The notes: generated by a model from the sequence alone, not told the origin. Positions 1 through 6,678 are shown, counted from the first letter of the stretch. The stretch is DNA of 15,413 bases from an uncultured Caulobacterales bacterium (GCA_938007945.1 CALLME010000191.1:1-15413); one strand, 5' to 3'. Translations and numbers: made by a program.

Positions 1-121
1 ACGTACCAAGACGCTGAGCACCAACAATAAGAGCAACGCCAACAAGAGCGGCAATTAGGCCGTACTCAATAGCTGTCGCACCAGATTCGTCATTAATGTA
101 GTTTTTCACCAAGTTAGTCAT
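1..121 (-). CDS. flp: Flp-type pilin (Tad pilus major subunit), partial at left window edge
   Basis: Reading the minus strand from an ATG at 121 gives about 40 codons before the window edge, so the C-terminus is missing. The peptide begins with a short charged leader ending in Ser-Gly. It continues ATAIEYGLIAALVGVALIVG, the Flp prepilin pattern: cleavage after Gly by a CpaA/TadV-type peptidase, Glu at +5, Tyr at +6 and a hydrophobic assembly helix. The mature protein would be the structural subunit of the adhesive Tad pilus, assembled at the inner membrane by TadA/B/C. A good ribosome-binding site (GGGAG) lies about 7 bases upstream. It is divergent from the Tad genes that start at 430. Known Flp pilins are about 50-75 residues, so only a small part should be cut off. 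Confidence 0.9.
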   Translation of the reverse strand, partial: MTNLVKNYINDESGATAIEYGLIAALVGVALIVGAQRLGT

Positions 122-429
122 AGCATACTCCCACGTTTGCTGTTTTCTGGGGTTTATCCCCACACAGGCTTTTTTCCTGTTATCAATGGGTATAGAGCAG
201 ACGCGTTATCACTCTGCTAAACAACGTAGTAAATTTCAGGTAAAAATCATTTTTTTTACGACGTAAATACCCGCCAATGTTCTCCTGACATTATATATAG
301 GCAATTTTATCGCAGTCTCACGTGACATAAAACGCTTGGTAAAATTTACGAGACCCTTGGGATTTTCACCCACGTAAAGACTTCGTTCACCACATTTGCG
401 TAAGTTGCCTCAAACCTTAGGGGATTATT
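122..429. promoter_or_regulatory. Divergent intergenic region between flp pilin and the Tad genes
   Basis: This roughly 310-base AT-rich spacer has no convincing ORF. It must hold the promoters of the pilin (leftward) and of the gene at 430 (rightward). The motif TTTACG or its complement CGTAAA occurs at 255-260, 262-267, 345-350 and 373-378. The first two form the palindrome TTTACG-A-CGTAAA and the last two form an inverted pair. I see no TTAA-N7-TTAA box here. An AT-rich TATATATA stretch near 286-298 could be part of a promoter, but no clear -35/-10 pair was found. Function is inferred from position. Confidence 0.5.
148..180 (-). promoter_or_regulatory. Tandem hairpins in the flp pilin 5' leader
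   Basis: Two small inverted repeats lie next to each other just upstream of the pilin ribosome-binding site. The first is TGGGG/CCCCA at 148-152 and 158-162 with a 5-base loop. The second is ACAGG/CCTGT at 164-168 and 176-180 with a 7-base loop. In pilin mRNA they would form two stem-loops about 30 bases before the start codon. A stabilising role for an abundant transcript is a guess; neither is followed by the U-run of a terminator on the minus strand. Confidence 0.35.
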
Positions 430-987
430 ATGCAAATTTTTCAGAATTTTAAGCGCTCACGCAAAGCTATTGTGGGTCTAGGCTGCGGTCTCATCGGGGC
501 TATGTCACTGGCGAGCACTGCGAGTGCAGGCGACGGCCTCTATAGTGTACAACTCAACAAAACGGAAATTTTGCGCCTTCCGTCTGAGGCTTCAGCGGTA
601 GTGATTGGCAATCCAGACATAGCAGATGTCTCCATCCATTCGGCAGATACTGTCCTTGTTGTTGGCAAGGCTTACGGCGAAACTAATCTGGTTATCCTTG
701 ACCGTAGTGGGAATACGATGATGAGTTCTGATATTCAGGTCATCACACCGCAGTCACGCAATCAAGTGCGTATCTTTAATGTGAGCCAAGGCCGTCAGAC
801 ATATAATTGCGGACCAAGTTGTAACCCCTCGCCAACACTTGGGGATTCTAACGAGTTCATGGAAGGTAACACAGCCGAGAGCGGCAATCCCCTGACAAAT
901 CTCTTTGCGGCGGCAGCCAATGCATCGGGCTCTGGAGATGGAGCGTCCGCTGCACCATCGCGCCCTGTAGATACAACACCGAACTAG
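430..987 (+). CDS. Secreted protein with pilus-assembly N-terminal domain (CpaC/RcpA N-domain, no secretin)
   Basis: This 185-residue protein has a signal peptide (basic start, hydrophobic residues 13-30, likely cut after Ala-Ser-Ala near residue 33). Residues about 38-104 match the short beta-rich domain found at the N-terminus of Tad/type II secretins such as CpaC, with the typical stretches SEASAVVIGNPDIADVSI and TVLVVGKAYGETNLVILD. The secretin barrel is absent. The rest is a low-complexity Gly/Ala/Ser/Pro tail with a Cys pair (C127, C131) after a TYNC motif. The ATG at 430 is preceded by AGGGGA. It lies directly upstream of two pseudopilin genes and divergent from the pilin, so a periplasmic role in Tad pilus assembly is likely. 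The precise role is unknown; it might help position or regulate the real secretin encoded elsewhere. Confidence 0.82.
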   Translation: MQIFQNFKRSRKAIVGLGCGLIGAMSLASTASAGDGLYSVQLNKTEILRLPSEASAVVIGNPDIADVSIHSADTVLVVGKAYGETNLVILDRSGNTMMSSDIQVITPQSRNQVRIFNVSQGRQTYNCGPSCNPSPTLGDSNEFMEGNTAESGNPLTNLFAAAANASGSGDGASAAPSRPVDTTPN

Positions 988-1017
988 TCTATAATCACGT
1001 TTAACACGTTCTAAATT

Positions 1018-1032
1018 TTAAGAGTTTGTTAA
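1018..1032 (+). promoter_or_regulatory. CtrA-type binding site upstream of tadE
   Basis: The sequence TTAAGAGTTTGTTAA matches the CtrA consensus TTAA-N7-TTAA exactly. It lies 69 bases upstream of the favoured tadE start (ATG at 1101) in the gap after the preceding gene. CtrA is the cell-cycle master regulator of Caulobacter-type alphaproteobacteria and controls pilus genes there. Binding here is inferred from sequence only. Confidence 0.6.
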
Positions 1033-1100
1033 GACTATATCTTGGCAAGACATTAAGACTTCATCCTTACCATGCAAATTCAGTCTTTGTGGGTAAAGTC

Positions 1101-1688
1101 ATGAGTATTTTAAAGAAACAGTTTATTCGTCAGCTAAAACGCTACCGCGACAGAAGCGACGGCGCAACTTCGGTTGAGTTCGCTATACTCCTTATTCCGT
1201 TCAGCGCCATGATCTTTGCCATCATTGAGCTTGGCATTATCTTTTTTATCCAAGCCACCATGGGTCACGCCATGCAAGAGGCCGCGCGTGAAGTGCGCAC
1301 AGGTCAATTCCAGTCTTCAGGCGGTCTAGGCGATGCTTTTGCGGAAAAAGTTTGTGATAATATGGCAGGTCTTGGCGATTGCGGTTCTCTGCGTATTGAT
1401 GTTGTTTCAAGTTCTTCGGGGCGCTTTGAGCCTGATATGTTGCCAGAAACGGAGAGATCTGATCCTGACAGTCCAGGGGCGCCGCCCGCTGTACCCGCTA
1501 ATAATTATGTACAGACAGGCCCACGCGCCGTGGTCGTCGTTCGCGTACAATATTATCATGATCTCGCATTTCCAGGAGCCTATACACGTTTGGCTAATGC
1601 CTCTGGAAATGTTCGCATAATTGAAACCGTAACGGCCTTCCGCAATGAACCTTTCCCGGGTGGCGGTGGTGGTGGTGGTGGTGGTTAG
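1101..1688 (+). CDS. tadE: TadE-like minor pseudopilin with polyglycine C-terminus
   Basis: This is a 195-residue protein from the ATG at 1101. A longer in-frame form from TTG 1026 is open, but it would begin inside the CtrA-type box and has no good ribosome-binding site. Residues 17-50 show the TadE/TadF pseudopilin signature: a charged leader, cleavage expected after Gly21, then ATSVEFAILLIPF with Glu at +5 and one transmembrane helix. The remainder is periplasmic, with a Cys pair (C85, C94) and beta-rich stretches. TadE and TadF are processed by the same peptidase as Flp and are needed for pilus assembly. The protein ends in nine consecutive glycines before TAG, which is unusual for the family. 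The next gene, 54 bases downstream, is a second pseudopilin, so the two probably share a transcript. Confidence 0.85.
   Translation: MSILKKQFIRQLKRYRDRSDGATSVEFAILLIPFSAMIFAIIELGIIFFIQATMGHAMQEAAREVRTGQFQSSGGLGDAFAEKVCDNMAGLGDCGSLRIDVVSSSSGRFEPDMLPETERSDPDSPGAPPAVPANNYVQTGPRAVVVVRVQYYHDLAFPGAYTRLANASGNVRIIETVTAFRNEPFPGGGGGGGGG
1659..1685 (+). repeat. GGT microsatellite encoding the TadE polyglycine tail
   Basis: Nine glycine codons in a row (GGT, GGC, then seven GGT) lie directly before the stop codon. Gain or loss of whole units by replication slippage would change tail length without a frameshift. Confidence 0.85.
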
Positions 1689-1742
1689 ACGCACGGTCTA
1701 ACAGCGCCCATTAATCGCTATTTGTAGAACAAGGATAACGTT

Positions 1743-2402
1743 ATGAATATCTCATCTAAATTTTCAAAAATCACGTCGCTTCCAAAGCGGCTTACGCAGT
1801 CTACTAAATCGGCTGTTGTGAGATTTCGCCGTGAAGAAGACGGCATCGCAGCAGTTGAATTTGCGATTTTGTCTCCTGTCATGATTGCGCTTTATTTCGG
1901 TGTCGTCGAAATTGCCCTCATCATTCATGCTGATAAAATCACCTCACACGCCACCAATGTTGCGGGCGATCTCGCGACGCAAGTGGCGAATATGGATGGG
2001 GATGATATGGAAGACGTGCTTGAGGCCACATTGGCGACGATGTCGCTTAAGCCTGACCAAGTCTCAGATGTTCGGGCCGAAATTCTAAGCTACAGAATGG
2101 ATCCTGGTGGCGCCATTGTCGAACTCGGCAAAGCGAACTTAAATGGCGGTTATGTTGGCAGTGCTTTTGATCCAACTGACATTGGGACGCGTCTTTTGAC
2201 AGAAACATCTGGTGCCGTCGTCGCGAGACTTCAATATAATTACCGGTCCGTCACATATAAATTCGTCGAGCCGTTCACATTGCTCGAAGAAACATTTATT
2301 CTAAAACCGCGCTCTTCAGCTGATATTCCTTTTACACTCGACGGTTCACCAAAGACGTATAACTGTAAGTCTGAAGGCTCATTAACGGTAAACTGCACCT
2401 AA
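1743..2402 (+). CDS. TadE/TadF-family pseudopilin
   Basis: This 219-residue protein starts at an ATG preceded by AAGGA. A basic N-terminal stretch of about 33 residues leads to EEDGIAAVEFAILSPVM, the TadE/TadF pseudopilin site (cleavage after Gly34, Glu at +5). One hydrophobic helix follows to about residue 62, then a periplasmic domain of about 155 residues. The extreme C-terminus holds two cysteines, C208 in a TYNC motif and C218 as the penultimate residue, a likely disulfide. It follows the tadE-like gene in the same direction by 54 bases and is probably the last gene of this Tad unit. The next gene is convergent and begins 8 bases after this stop codon. It is TadE- or TadF-like; I cannot tell which with certainty. 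Confidence 0.85.
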   Translation: MNISSKFSKITSLPKRLTQSTKSAVVRFRREEDGIAAVEFAILSPVMIALYFGVVEIALIIHADKITSHATNVAGDLATQVANMDGDDMEDVLEATLATMSLKPDQVSDVRAEILSYRMDPGGAIVELGKANLNGGYVGSAFDPTDIGTRLLTETSGAVVARLQYNYRSVTYKFVEPFTLLEETFILKPRSSADIPFTLDGSPKTYNCKSEGSLTVNCT

Positions 2403-2410
2403 GCGTGACC

Positions 2411-3193
2411 CTAAGCCTGCGGCTCGAGATATTGAGTTCGCAGCGCATCACGCTCAGCCTCGGTAATATTGAGCCTATCTGCTATGTAGCCGTCCGTATC
2501 AGCAATCGTTTTCATAGAGCGTTGCAAATAACTCGGCTCAACATGAAATAGGGGGCGTAGGGCATCGACAGGGATTTTTCGGCCAAAACGCTCAGCCATT
2601 TGTAACGACGCAGGCTCAAGAAACGTTTCGATATTAACCGCTTCCATCGTCATCATATAATCATCCATAATCGTCTCAAACGGCACACCGAGCGCCGAGA
2701 GAATAATCGCGGCGAGTGTTCCCGTACGATCTTTACCCGCCGCGCAATGAATGAGGATTGGCCCACCTGATCTCGCCATAAATTTGAGCGTGTCTGAAAA
2801 AATGGTCTGAAAGCCTTCATTATTTGGGCGTGCCTCGTAGGAGCCTTGCATATAGCCGCGCGCTTCGTCTGGTGTGCTGAGCGTTTCTTTGATGAAGATT
2901 TCGTGGGGCGCGAGCTTTTCATTGCTGTCTTTCGCATCGGGATATTGCAGCACTTTAGGTGCAGGCGTTTCTGGCCAGCGGTTAGGTTGGCGTTCCCGCT
3001 CAGGTTTGTGTCGCAGATCCACCACAAGCTCAATCCCAAGTTCGGCCAGTTTTTTCAGGTCGGCCTCGCTCGCAAGGTTAAAATGTGCTGAGCGGAACAG
3101 CTTGCCGCGTTTGACGCGCAGGCCGTCACCCGCTGGATAATCACCAAAATCGCGAAAATTCACAATGTTGTCGAATTTATAAATGCGGCTCAT
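2411..3193 (-). CDS. Tyrosine/dual-specificity protein phosphatase, MptpB-like
   Basis: This is a phosphatase of about 260 residues. The favoured start is the ATG at 3193, because AAGGA sits 5 bases before it; the ATG two codons earlier (3199) directly abuts AAGG. The active-site loop is HCAAGKDRTG, with nucleophile Cys about residue 150 and phosphate-binding Arg about 156. An NFRDFGDYP motif near residue 12 and VDLRHKPER near 58 complete the Y_phosphatase3 (COG2365) pattern known from Mycobacterium MptpB. The Lys-Asp in the loop is characteristic of this branch, some members of which hydrolyse phosphoinositides as well as phosphotyrosine. No signal peptide is visible. It is convergent with the pseudopilin gene, with only 8 bases between stops. 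A terminator separates it from nrdB upstream, so it likely has its own promoter. The substrate is unknown. Confidence 0.88.
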   Translation of the reverse strand: MSRIYKFDNIVNFRDFGDYPAGDGLRVKRGKLFRSAHFNLASEADLKKLAELGIELVVDLRHKPERERQPNRWPETPAPKVLQYPDAKDSNEKLAPHEIFIKETLSTPDEARGYMQGSYEARPNNEGFQTIFSDTLKFMARSGGPILIHCAAGKDRTGTLAAIILSALGVPFETIMDDYMMTMEAVNIETFLEPASLQMAERFGRKIPVDALRPLFHVEPSYLQRSMKTIADTDGYIADRLNITEAERDALRTQYLEPQA

Positions 3194-3240
3194 GTCCATC
3201 CTTGCTTTATGGCGAATTATTTTGTCCCCTTAAAGAGACC

Positions 3241-3276
3241 ATAAAAAACGCTCTTATCTTTTCAGATAAGAGCGTT
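3241..3276 (-). terminator. Rho-independent terminator of nrdB
   Basis: A perfect 12-bp stem (AACGCTCTTATC with GATAAGAGCGTT) with a 6-base loop spans 3247-3276. It is followed on the minus strand by a run of U encoded by AAAAA at 3243-3248. It lies 25 bases beyond the nrdB stop codon, before the phosphatase start. Confidence 0.9.
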
Positions 3277-3300
3277 CATCTCATCCATATTATATACGGG

Positions 3301-4338
3301 CTATTCCGCCACTTTGTTTGTATTAGCGCTAAAACTTTCAAAGCGTGACCACACGCCATCATCGCCGTGCCAATCGCCTTGTGTTGCGCCTTTGGAGTAT
3401 TCCGTCGCGCGCGCCTCAAAGAAGTTCGCATGCTCCACGCCATTGGTAATTTCAGTCAGCCATGGCAGTGGGTGCTCATCAATGCCGTAAATGGGCTTAA
3501 GCCCCAACTGGCCCATACGCCAGTCTGCGATGTAACGTATATAACGTTTGATATCCTCGCTCGTCATGCCTTCAACAGGCCCCATCTCAAAGGCGAGATC
3601 GATGAATTTATCCTCAAGCTTCACCACGGTCTGGCAGCAATCGGCGATGTCATCTTTCACAGATTGCGTCAGCGCACCTGTTTCTTTGGCAAAAGTATGG
3701 AAGAGCTTAATCATGCCCTCGCAATGCAGGCTCTCATCACGGATGGACCAAGTTACAATCTGGCCCATGCCTTTCATTTTATTATGGCGCGGAAAGTTCA
3801 TTAGCATCGCAAAAGACGCAAAGAGTTGCAGCCCTTCGGTGAAGCCGCCAAATACAGCCATAGACGTCAGGATATCACGGTCATTTTCGACACCGAATTT
3901 GCCGAGGTAATCATGCTTGGCCGCCATTTCCTCATATTCCATAAAGGCCGAGAACTCGCTGTCTGGCATACCAATAGTCTCAAGTAGGAGCGCATAAGCC
4001 GCGATATGAATGGTTTCCATATTGGAAAAAGACGCGAGCATCATGCGCACTTCCACGGGCTTAAACAGCGGCATATAATTTTCCATGTAATTCCCGCCGA
4101 CTTCGACATCGGATTGGGTGAAGAAACGGAAAATCTGCGTCAACAAATTACGCTCTGATTCAGTGATATTGGTTGCCCAGTCTTTGCAGTCCTCACCGAG
4201 CGGCACTTCTTCTGGCATCCAGTGCACTTGCTGCTGCTTTTGCCAAAAATCATAAGCCCACGGATAGCGGAACGGCTTATAACTTAGGCTTGGTACCAAA
4301 AGACCAGATTTATGTTCTACGTAATCCATTTTACCCAT
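3301..4338 (-). CDS. nrdB: Ribonucleoside-diphosphate reductase beta subunit (class I R2)
   Basis: This 345-residue protein is the radical-generating subunit of class I ribonucleotide reductase, which supplies dNTPs with the NrdA protein encoded at 6744-8681. All diiron ligands are visible with family spacing: D77 (FTQSD), E108 and H111 (METIHIAAY), E168 (FTEGLQ), E202 and H205 (RDESLH). The radical tyrosine is Y115, four residues after H111, so this is a tyrosyl-radical enzyme, not a Tyr-lacking variant. The start ATG has GAGGGA upstream. There is no N-terminal ATP-cone; the protein starts directly with the R2 fold. The gene is monocistronic: its own terminator follows, and an NrdR box lies 87-102 bases upstream. 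It is separated from nrdA by two unrelated genes. Confidence 0.97.
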   Translation of the reverse strand: MGKMDYVEHKSGLLVPSLSYKPFRYPWAYDFWQKQQQVHWMPEEVPLGEDCKDWATNITESERNLLTQIFRFFTQSDVEVGGNYMENYMPLFKPVEVRMMLASFSNMETIHIAAYALLLETIGMPDSEFSAFMEYEEMAAKHDYLGKFGVENDRDILTSMAVFGGFTEGLQLFASFAMLMNFPRHNKMKGMGQIVTWSIRDESLHCEGMIKLFHTFAKETGALTQSVKDDIADCCQTVVKLEDKFIDLAFEMGPVEGMTSEDIKRYIRYIADWRMGQLGLKPIYGIDEHPLPWLTEITNGVEHANFFEARATEYSKGATQGDWHGDDGVWSRFESFSANTNKVAE

Positions 4339-4424
4339 GATGGTCCCTCTTTTCCCTCAAATTTCGCAAATAGTGTGTCGCGCCGCCAAATTAAGAGCAG
4401 ATGTCGTAACAAAACCTTTGCATG

Positions 4425-4440
4425 ACACTATATGTAGTGT
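4425..4440 (-). promoter_or_regulatory. NrdR box upstream of nrdB
   Basis: ACACTATATGTAGTGT is a near-perfect 16-bp palindrome and matches the NrdR operator consensus (ACACTATATATAGTGT type). NrdR is the zinc-finger/ATP-cone repressor of ribonucleotide reductase genes. A further half-site (TAGTGT, 4371-4376) lies nearer the gene, and I see no clear second box at the usual 31-bp spacing. A CcrM-type GAGTC site occurs at 4455-4459 but could be chance. Confidence 0.85.
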
Positions 4441-4507
4441 TTTTCAGCATTTATGAGTCTTTGCAAGAGAGGCTTTGTAAATTTTCGTATTTTGAGCCCT
4501 TTTTTTT

Positions 4508-4546
4508 GTGCGCATAAGGTCGCAGAAACTTTATCGTGCGAATAAG
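4508..4546 (+). repeat. Short direct repeat upstream of the hydroxylase gene
   Basis: GTGCG-C-ATAAG at 4508-4518 and GTGCG-A-ATAAG at 4536-4546 differ by one base and are 28 bases apart. They sit 50-90 bases before the ATG at 4599. They could be a regulator's paired sites, but chance is possible. Confidence 0.3.
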
Positions 4547-4598
4547 ACGTCAAAGATAAGGCTTGACCAAAGCATGATGGCCTTGCCATTTCAAGGTC

Positions 4599-5717
4599 AT
4601 GATATCTGCTGATGCTGAATTTGAGACCTTAGTCGCCTCGCTTAATGAGCACGGTTGGGGGCAATCTGCACCAAAATTTCTCGCGCTCTGGCGCGCGGCA
4701 CCTCAAAATTTGAAATTTGGCCTGATGGCAGGCGCAGGACTCCTGCACACTGGCCGAATAGCGGAGGGTGTCGCCCTCCTCTCACACCTCACCGAGCGCG
4801 GTCACATCATTCGCACGGCGCAATATAACACCACCATATTGCCTCAATTGCGAGACGCCTCACACATGGCCGATAAAGCCATACGCAAAGCCTACACCGA
4901 TGTGCAGTCTAAAACGATTGACGGCTGCGACGCCCCTGGACGCCTCGCGACGGCCGTCTGGCCGCAAACCCATAACGGGCCATCCCCTTATCCGCCCAGC
5001 ACTCAACCCCCTGATAGGACACGGCCCAGACCTTATATCTTTTACGCGCCAGACTTGCCCGCAACAGAAATATTTGAATCCGCAGACTGGACGCAAAAGC
5101 TCAGTCAGCACACGGACGAAATCCGCAGCGAATATCTCGCGCTCATGTCACGCAACCAAGACGCAGGCACGCCCTATGTCGCCGCTCAGAGCGGTTTTGG
5201 GGCCGAGTGGCAATCTTTAAAAGGTCAGAAAAGCTGGAACGCCGTGCATCTCTATAAGGACGGGACAACTCAGCCAGAGGCGCGTGAAATGGCTGTGACC
5301 TGTGATGTGTTAAACACCCTGCCCGTCACGCGCCAAAACGGCGTCCCTATTGAAGCTTTCTTTTCTGTCCTAGCGCCAGGTGTGACAATCCCGCCGCATT
5401 ACGGCCTCGCCAATTGTCGTGTCACCGTGCATTTACCGCTCATTGTTCCGAGCGCTGATCCGTCCATTTGCGGCATACGCGTCGGTGAGAAAACGCAAGG
5501 CTGGACGGTGGGGCAGCCTTTTATCTTTGATGACAGCTTTGATCATAGCGCATGGAATTTGTCAGAACAAAGCCGTGTGGTGCTGATATTTGAAGCGTGG
5601 CGACCTGATATGAGCGCGGGCGAGATTGCGGCGGCTAAGGCATCTTATGAAGCGCGCGAAACCTATCTCAAAGAAATTTCTGAAACTGTGCGCGCCCTAG
5701 CGCTTCCACGTGAATGA
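4599..5717 (+). CDS. Aspartyl/asparaginyl beta-hydroxylase-like 2-oxoglutarate oxygenase
   Basis: The protein has 372 residues. Residues about 215-335 form the Asp_Arg_Hydrox domain. Visible are P-H267-Y-G269-L-A-N-x-R-V-T-V-H-L-P, then FDDSFDH316SAWN and R326 ten residues later. As in mammalian AspH, the iron site would be two histidines (H267, H316) with Gly269 where other oxygenases have a carboxylate, and R326 would bind 2-oxoglutarate. Residues about 1-100 look like helical TPR repeats, followed by a Pro-rich linker (about 122-145). No signal peptide is seen, so it is probably cytoplasmic. It could hydroxylate protein side chains or modify a lipid or small molecule; the substrate is unknown. 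The start has only weak ribosome-binding support (AAGG, 2 bases away). Its last 21 bases overlap the convergent gene at 5697-6470. Confidence 0.85.
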   Translation: MISADAEFETLVASLNEHGWGQSAPKFLALWRAAPQNLKFGLMAGAGLLHTGRIAEGVALLSHLTERGHIIRTAQYNTTILPQLRDASHMADKAIRKAYTDVQSKTIDGCDAPGRLATAVWPQTHNGPSPYPPSTQPPDRTRPRPYIFYAPDLPATEIFESADWTQKLSQHTDEIRSEYLALMSRNQDAGTPYVAAQSGFGAEWQSLKGQKSWNAVHLYKDGTTQPEAREMAVTCDVLNTLPVTRQNGVPIEAFFSVLAPGVTIPPHYGLANCRVTVHLPLIVPSADPSICGIRVGEKTQGWTVGQPFIFDDSFDHSAWNLSEQSRVVLIFEAWRPDMSAGEIAAAKASYEARETYLKEISETVRALALPRE

Positions 5718-6470
5718 GAGCGCGGCCGCATCCTCAGTCTTACTAAACCCTTCAGTCCCGAGCGTATCGTTAAGCGAACTAATCTCGCGGCGGAAATAGC
5801 CGAGCGAGACATCTGCTGAGCCGATGCGGTACCCCACGCCAGCCTGCGCGTCACCAATAATGATGCGGTCTGATAAACCAAATTCGCCGCGCGTAAGTGC
5901 TGTTGCGCTTTCTGGTGTGTAAGATAAGGCTTCCGCATCCGCGCCCGCAAAAACATACCACGTGTTTGAGTTTACGTCTTTACTGCGCAGGTCTTCACCA
6001 ATGCGGACGACTGCGCCGACGACCGCACTGCGGCTCTCATCATCAAAGCGCATTGACGCCGTCGGTACGAGCTCTAGGTCAAGGCCCTTTTCACTCTTTT
6101 TGCCAATGCTCGTTGAAAAGCCCATATCGACAGGAGCCGCGTCGCGGAGGCAGTTTTGCTCACCCACCAAACAACCAATGCTGTCAAAATCAAGGTTGAG
6201 GTCAAGCATGCGCGTGGCATCAGCTTTCGGCATTTTCAACTTAAAATCTTTAGGGCTTTGCGACGTGGCAATCAGGCTGCCACTAGGGGCAGTGCCTGTA
6301 GCTTGAGGGCCTTCTTGAGCTTGTGCGTTGAGAGGAAGGGCGGCAAAAAGCACCGTTGCGACCAAAGCTGAGCTAAAAAGTGTTATTATACGTGAAGACT
6401 TCACGTTTCTGGCGTCTCCAGCGTCCCGCTTCGCATTGAGAAGCAAAATATGTCGTCCCAAATGGGTCAT
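5697..6470 (-). CDS. Predicted outer-membrane beta-barrel protein, possibly LpxR-like
   Basis: This 257-residue protein starts at ATG 6470 with GAGGA upstream. A long N-region leads to a hydrophobic stretch (about 28-46) and LPLNAQAQ, a likely signal peptidase site near residue 50-52. The mature part is rich in alternating polar/hydrophobic segments and Gly/Tyr/Arg, as in outer-membrane barrels. The C-terminal part (WYVFAGADAEALSY, later IGDAQAGVGYRIGSADVSLG and YFRREI) resembles my recollection of Caulobacterales proteins labelled LpxR family, but I cannot confirm the LpxR catalytic residues. It has a Cys pair (C100, C107). A CRP-like site lies about 58 bases upstream. The gene lies between nrdB and nrdA but shows no functional link to them. 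Confidence 0.65.
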   Translation of the reverse strand: MTHLGRHILLLNAKRDAGDARNVKSSRIITLFSSALVATVLFAALPLNAQAQEGPQATGTAPSGSLIATSQSPKDFKLKMPKADATRMLDLNLDFDSIGCLVGEQNCLRDAAPVDMGFSTSIGKKSEKGLDLELVPTASMRFDDESRSAVVGAVVRIGEDLRSKDVNSNTWYVFAGADAEALSYTPESATALTRGEFGLSDRIIIGDAQAGVGYRIGSADVSLGYFRREISSLNDTLGTEGFSKTEDAAALSFTWKR

Positions 6471-6527
6471 CGACGTCCTCTAAGGTCCTGTTTCTAGCCC
6501 CACACTAACAAATCAGCCCTATCTGTC

Positions 6528-6543
6528 TGTGATATAAATCACA
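6528..6543 (-). promoter_or_regulatory. CRP/FNR-family binding site
   Basis: TGTGATATAAATCACA fits the CRP consensus TGTGA-N6-TCACA exactly and is a 6+6 inverted repeat around ATAA. It lies 58 bases upstream of the outer-membrane protein start at 6470, a plausible position near its promoter. Which CRP/FNR-family protein would bind is unknown. Confidence 0.65.
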
Positions 6544-6573
6544 TTTTTAGCGGAAAATAAAGGCTATTTCCAT

Positions 6574-6605
6574 TTAGGGTAACCTAATTGCTGTAAAGAT
6601 TAGGT
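6574..6605. repeat. Cluster of TTAGG/CCTAA half-sites
   Basis: TTAGG (6574-6578), CCTAA (6583-6587) and TTAGG (6601-6605) alternate in orientation. ACCTAAT and ATTAGGT (6582-6588 and 6599-6605) form a perfect 7-bp inverted repeat with a 10-base spacer. This lies in the gap between the outer-membrane protein gene and the nrdA terminator and may be an operator. Confidence 0.35.
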
Positions 6606-6678
6606 AATTATTTGGTTAATTTTCCAACTCTTCGAACTAATTTTAGTTCCAAAGATAATTTTTGAGTGCCCCAAGAAT

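Noticed and set aside
1026..1100. Longer TadE start from TTG at 1026
   Set aside because: It lacks a ribosome-binding site, begins within the CtrA-type box, and puts 25 untypical residues before the normal short pseudopilin leader; ATG 1101 fits the family.
1407..1694. Minus-strand frame with polythreonine start
   Set aside because: It is the mirror of the GGT repeat in tadE and has no family resemblance.
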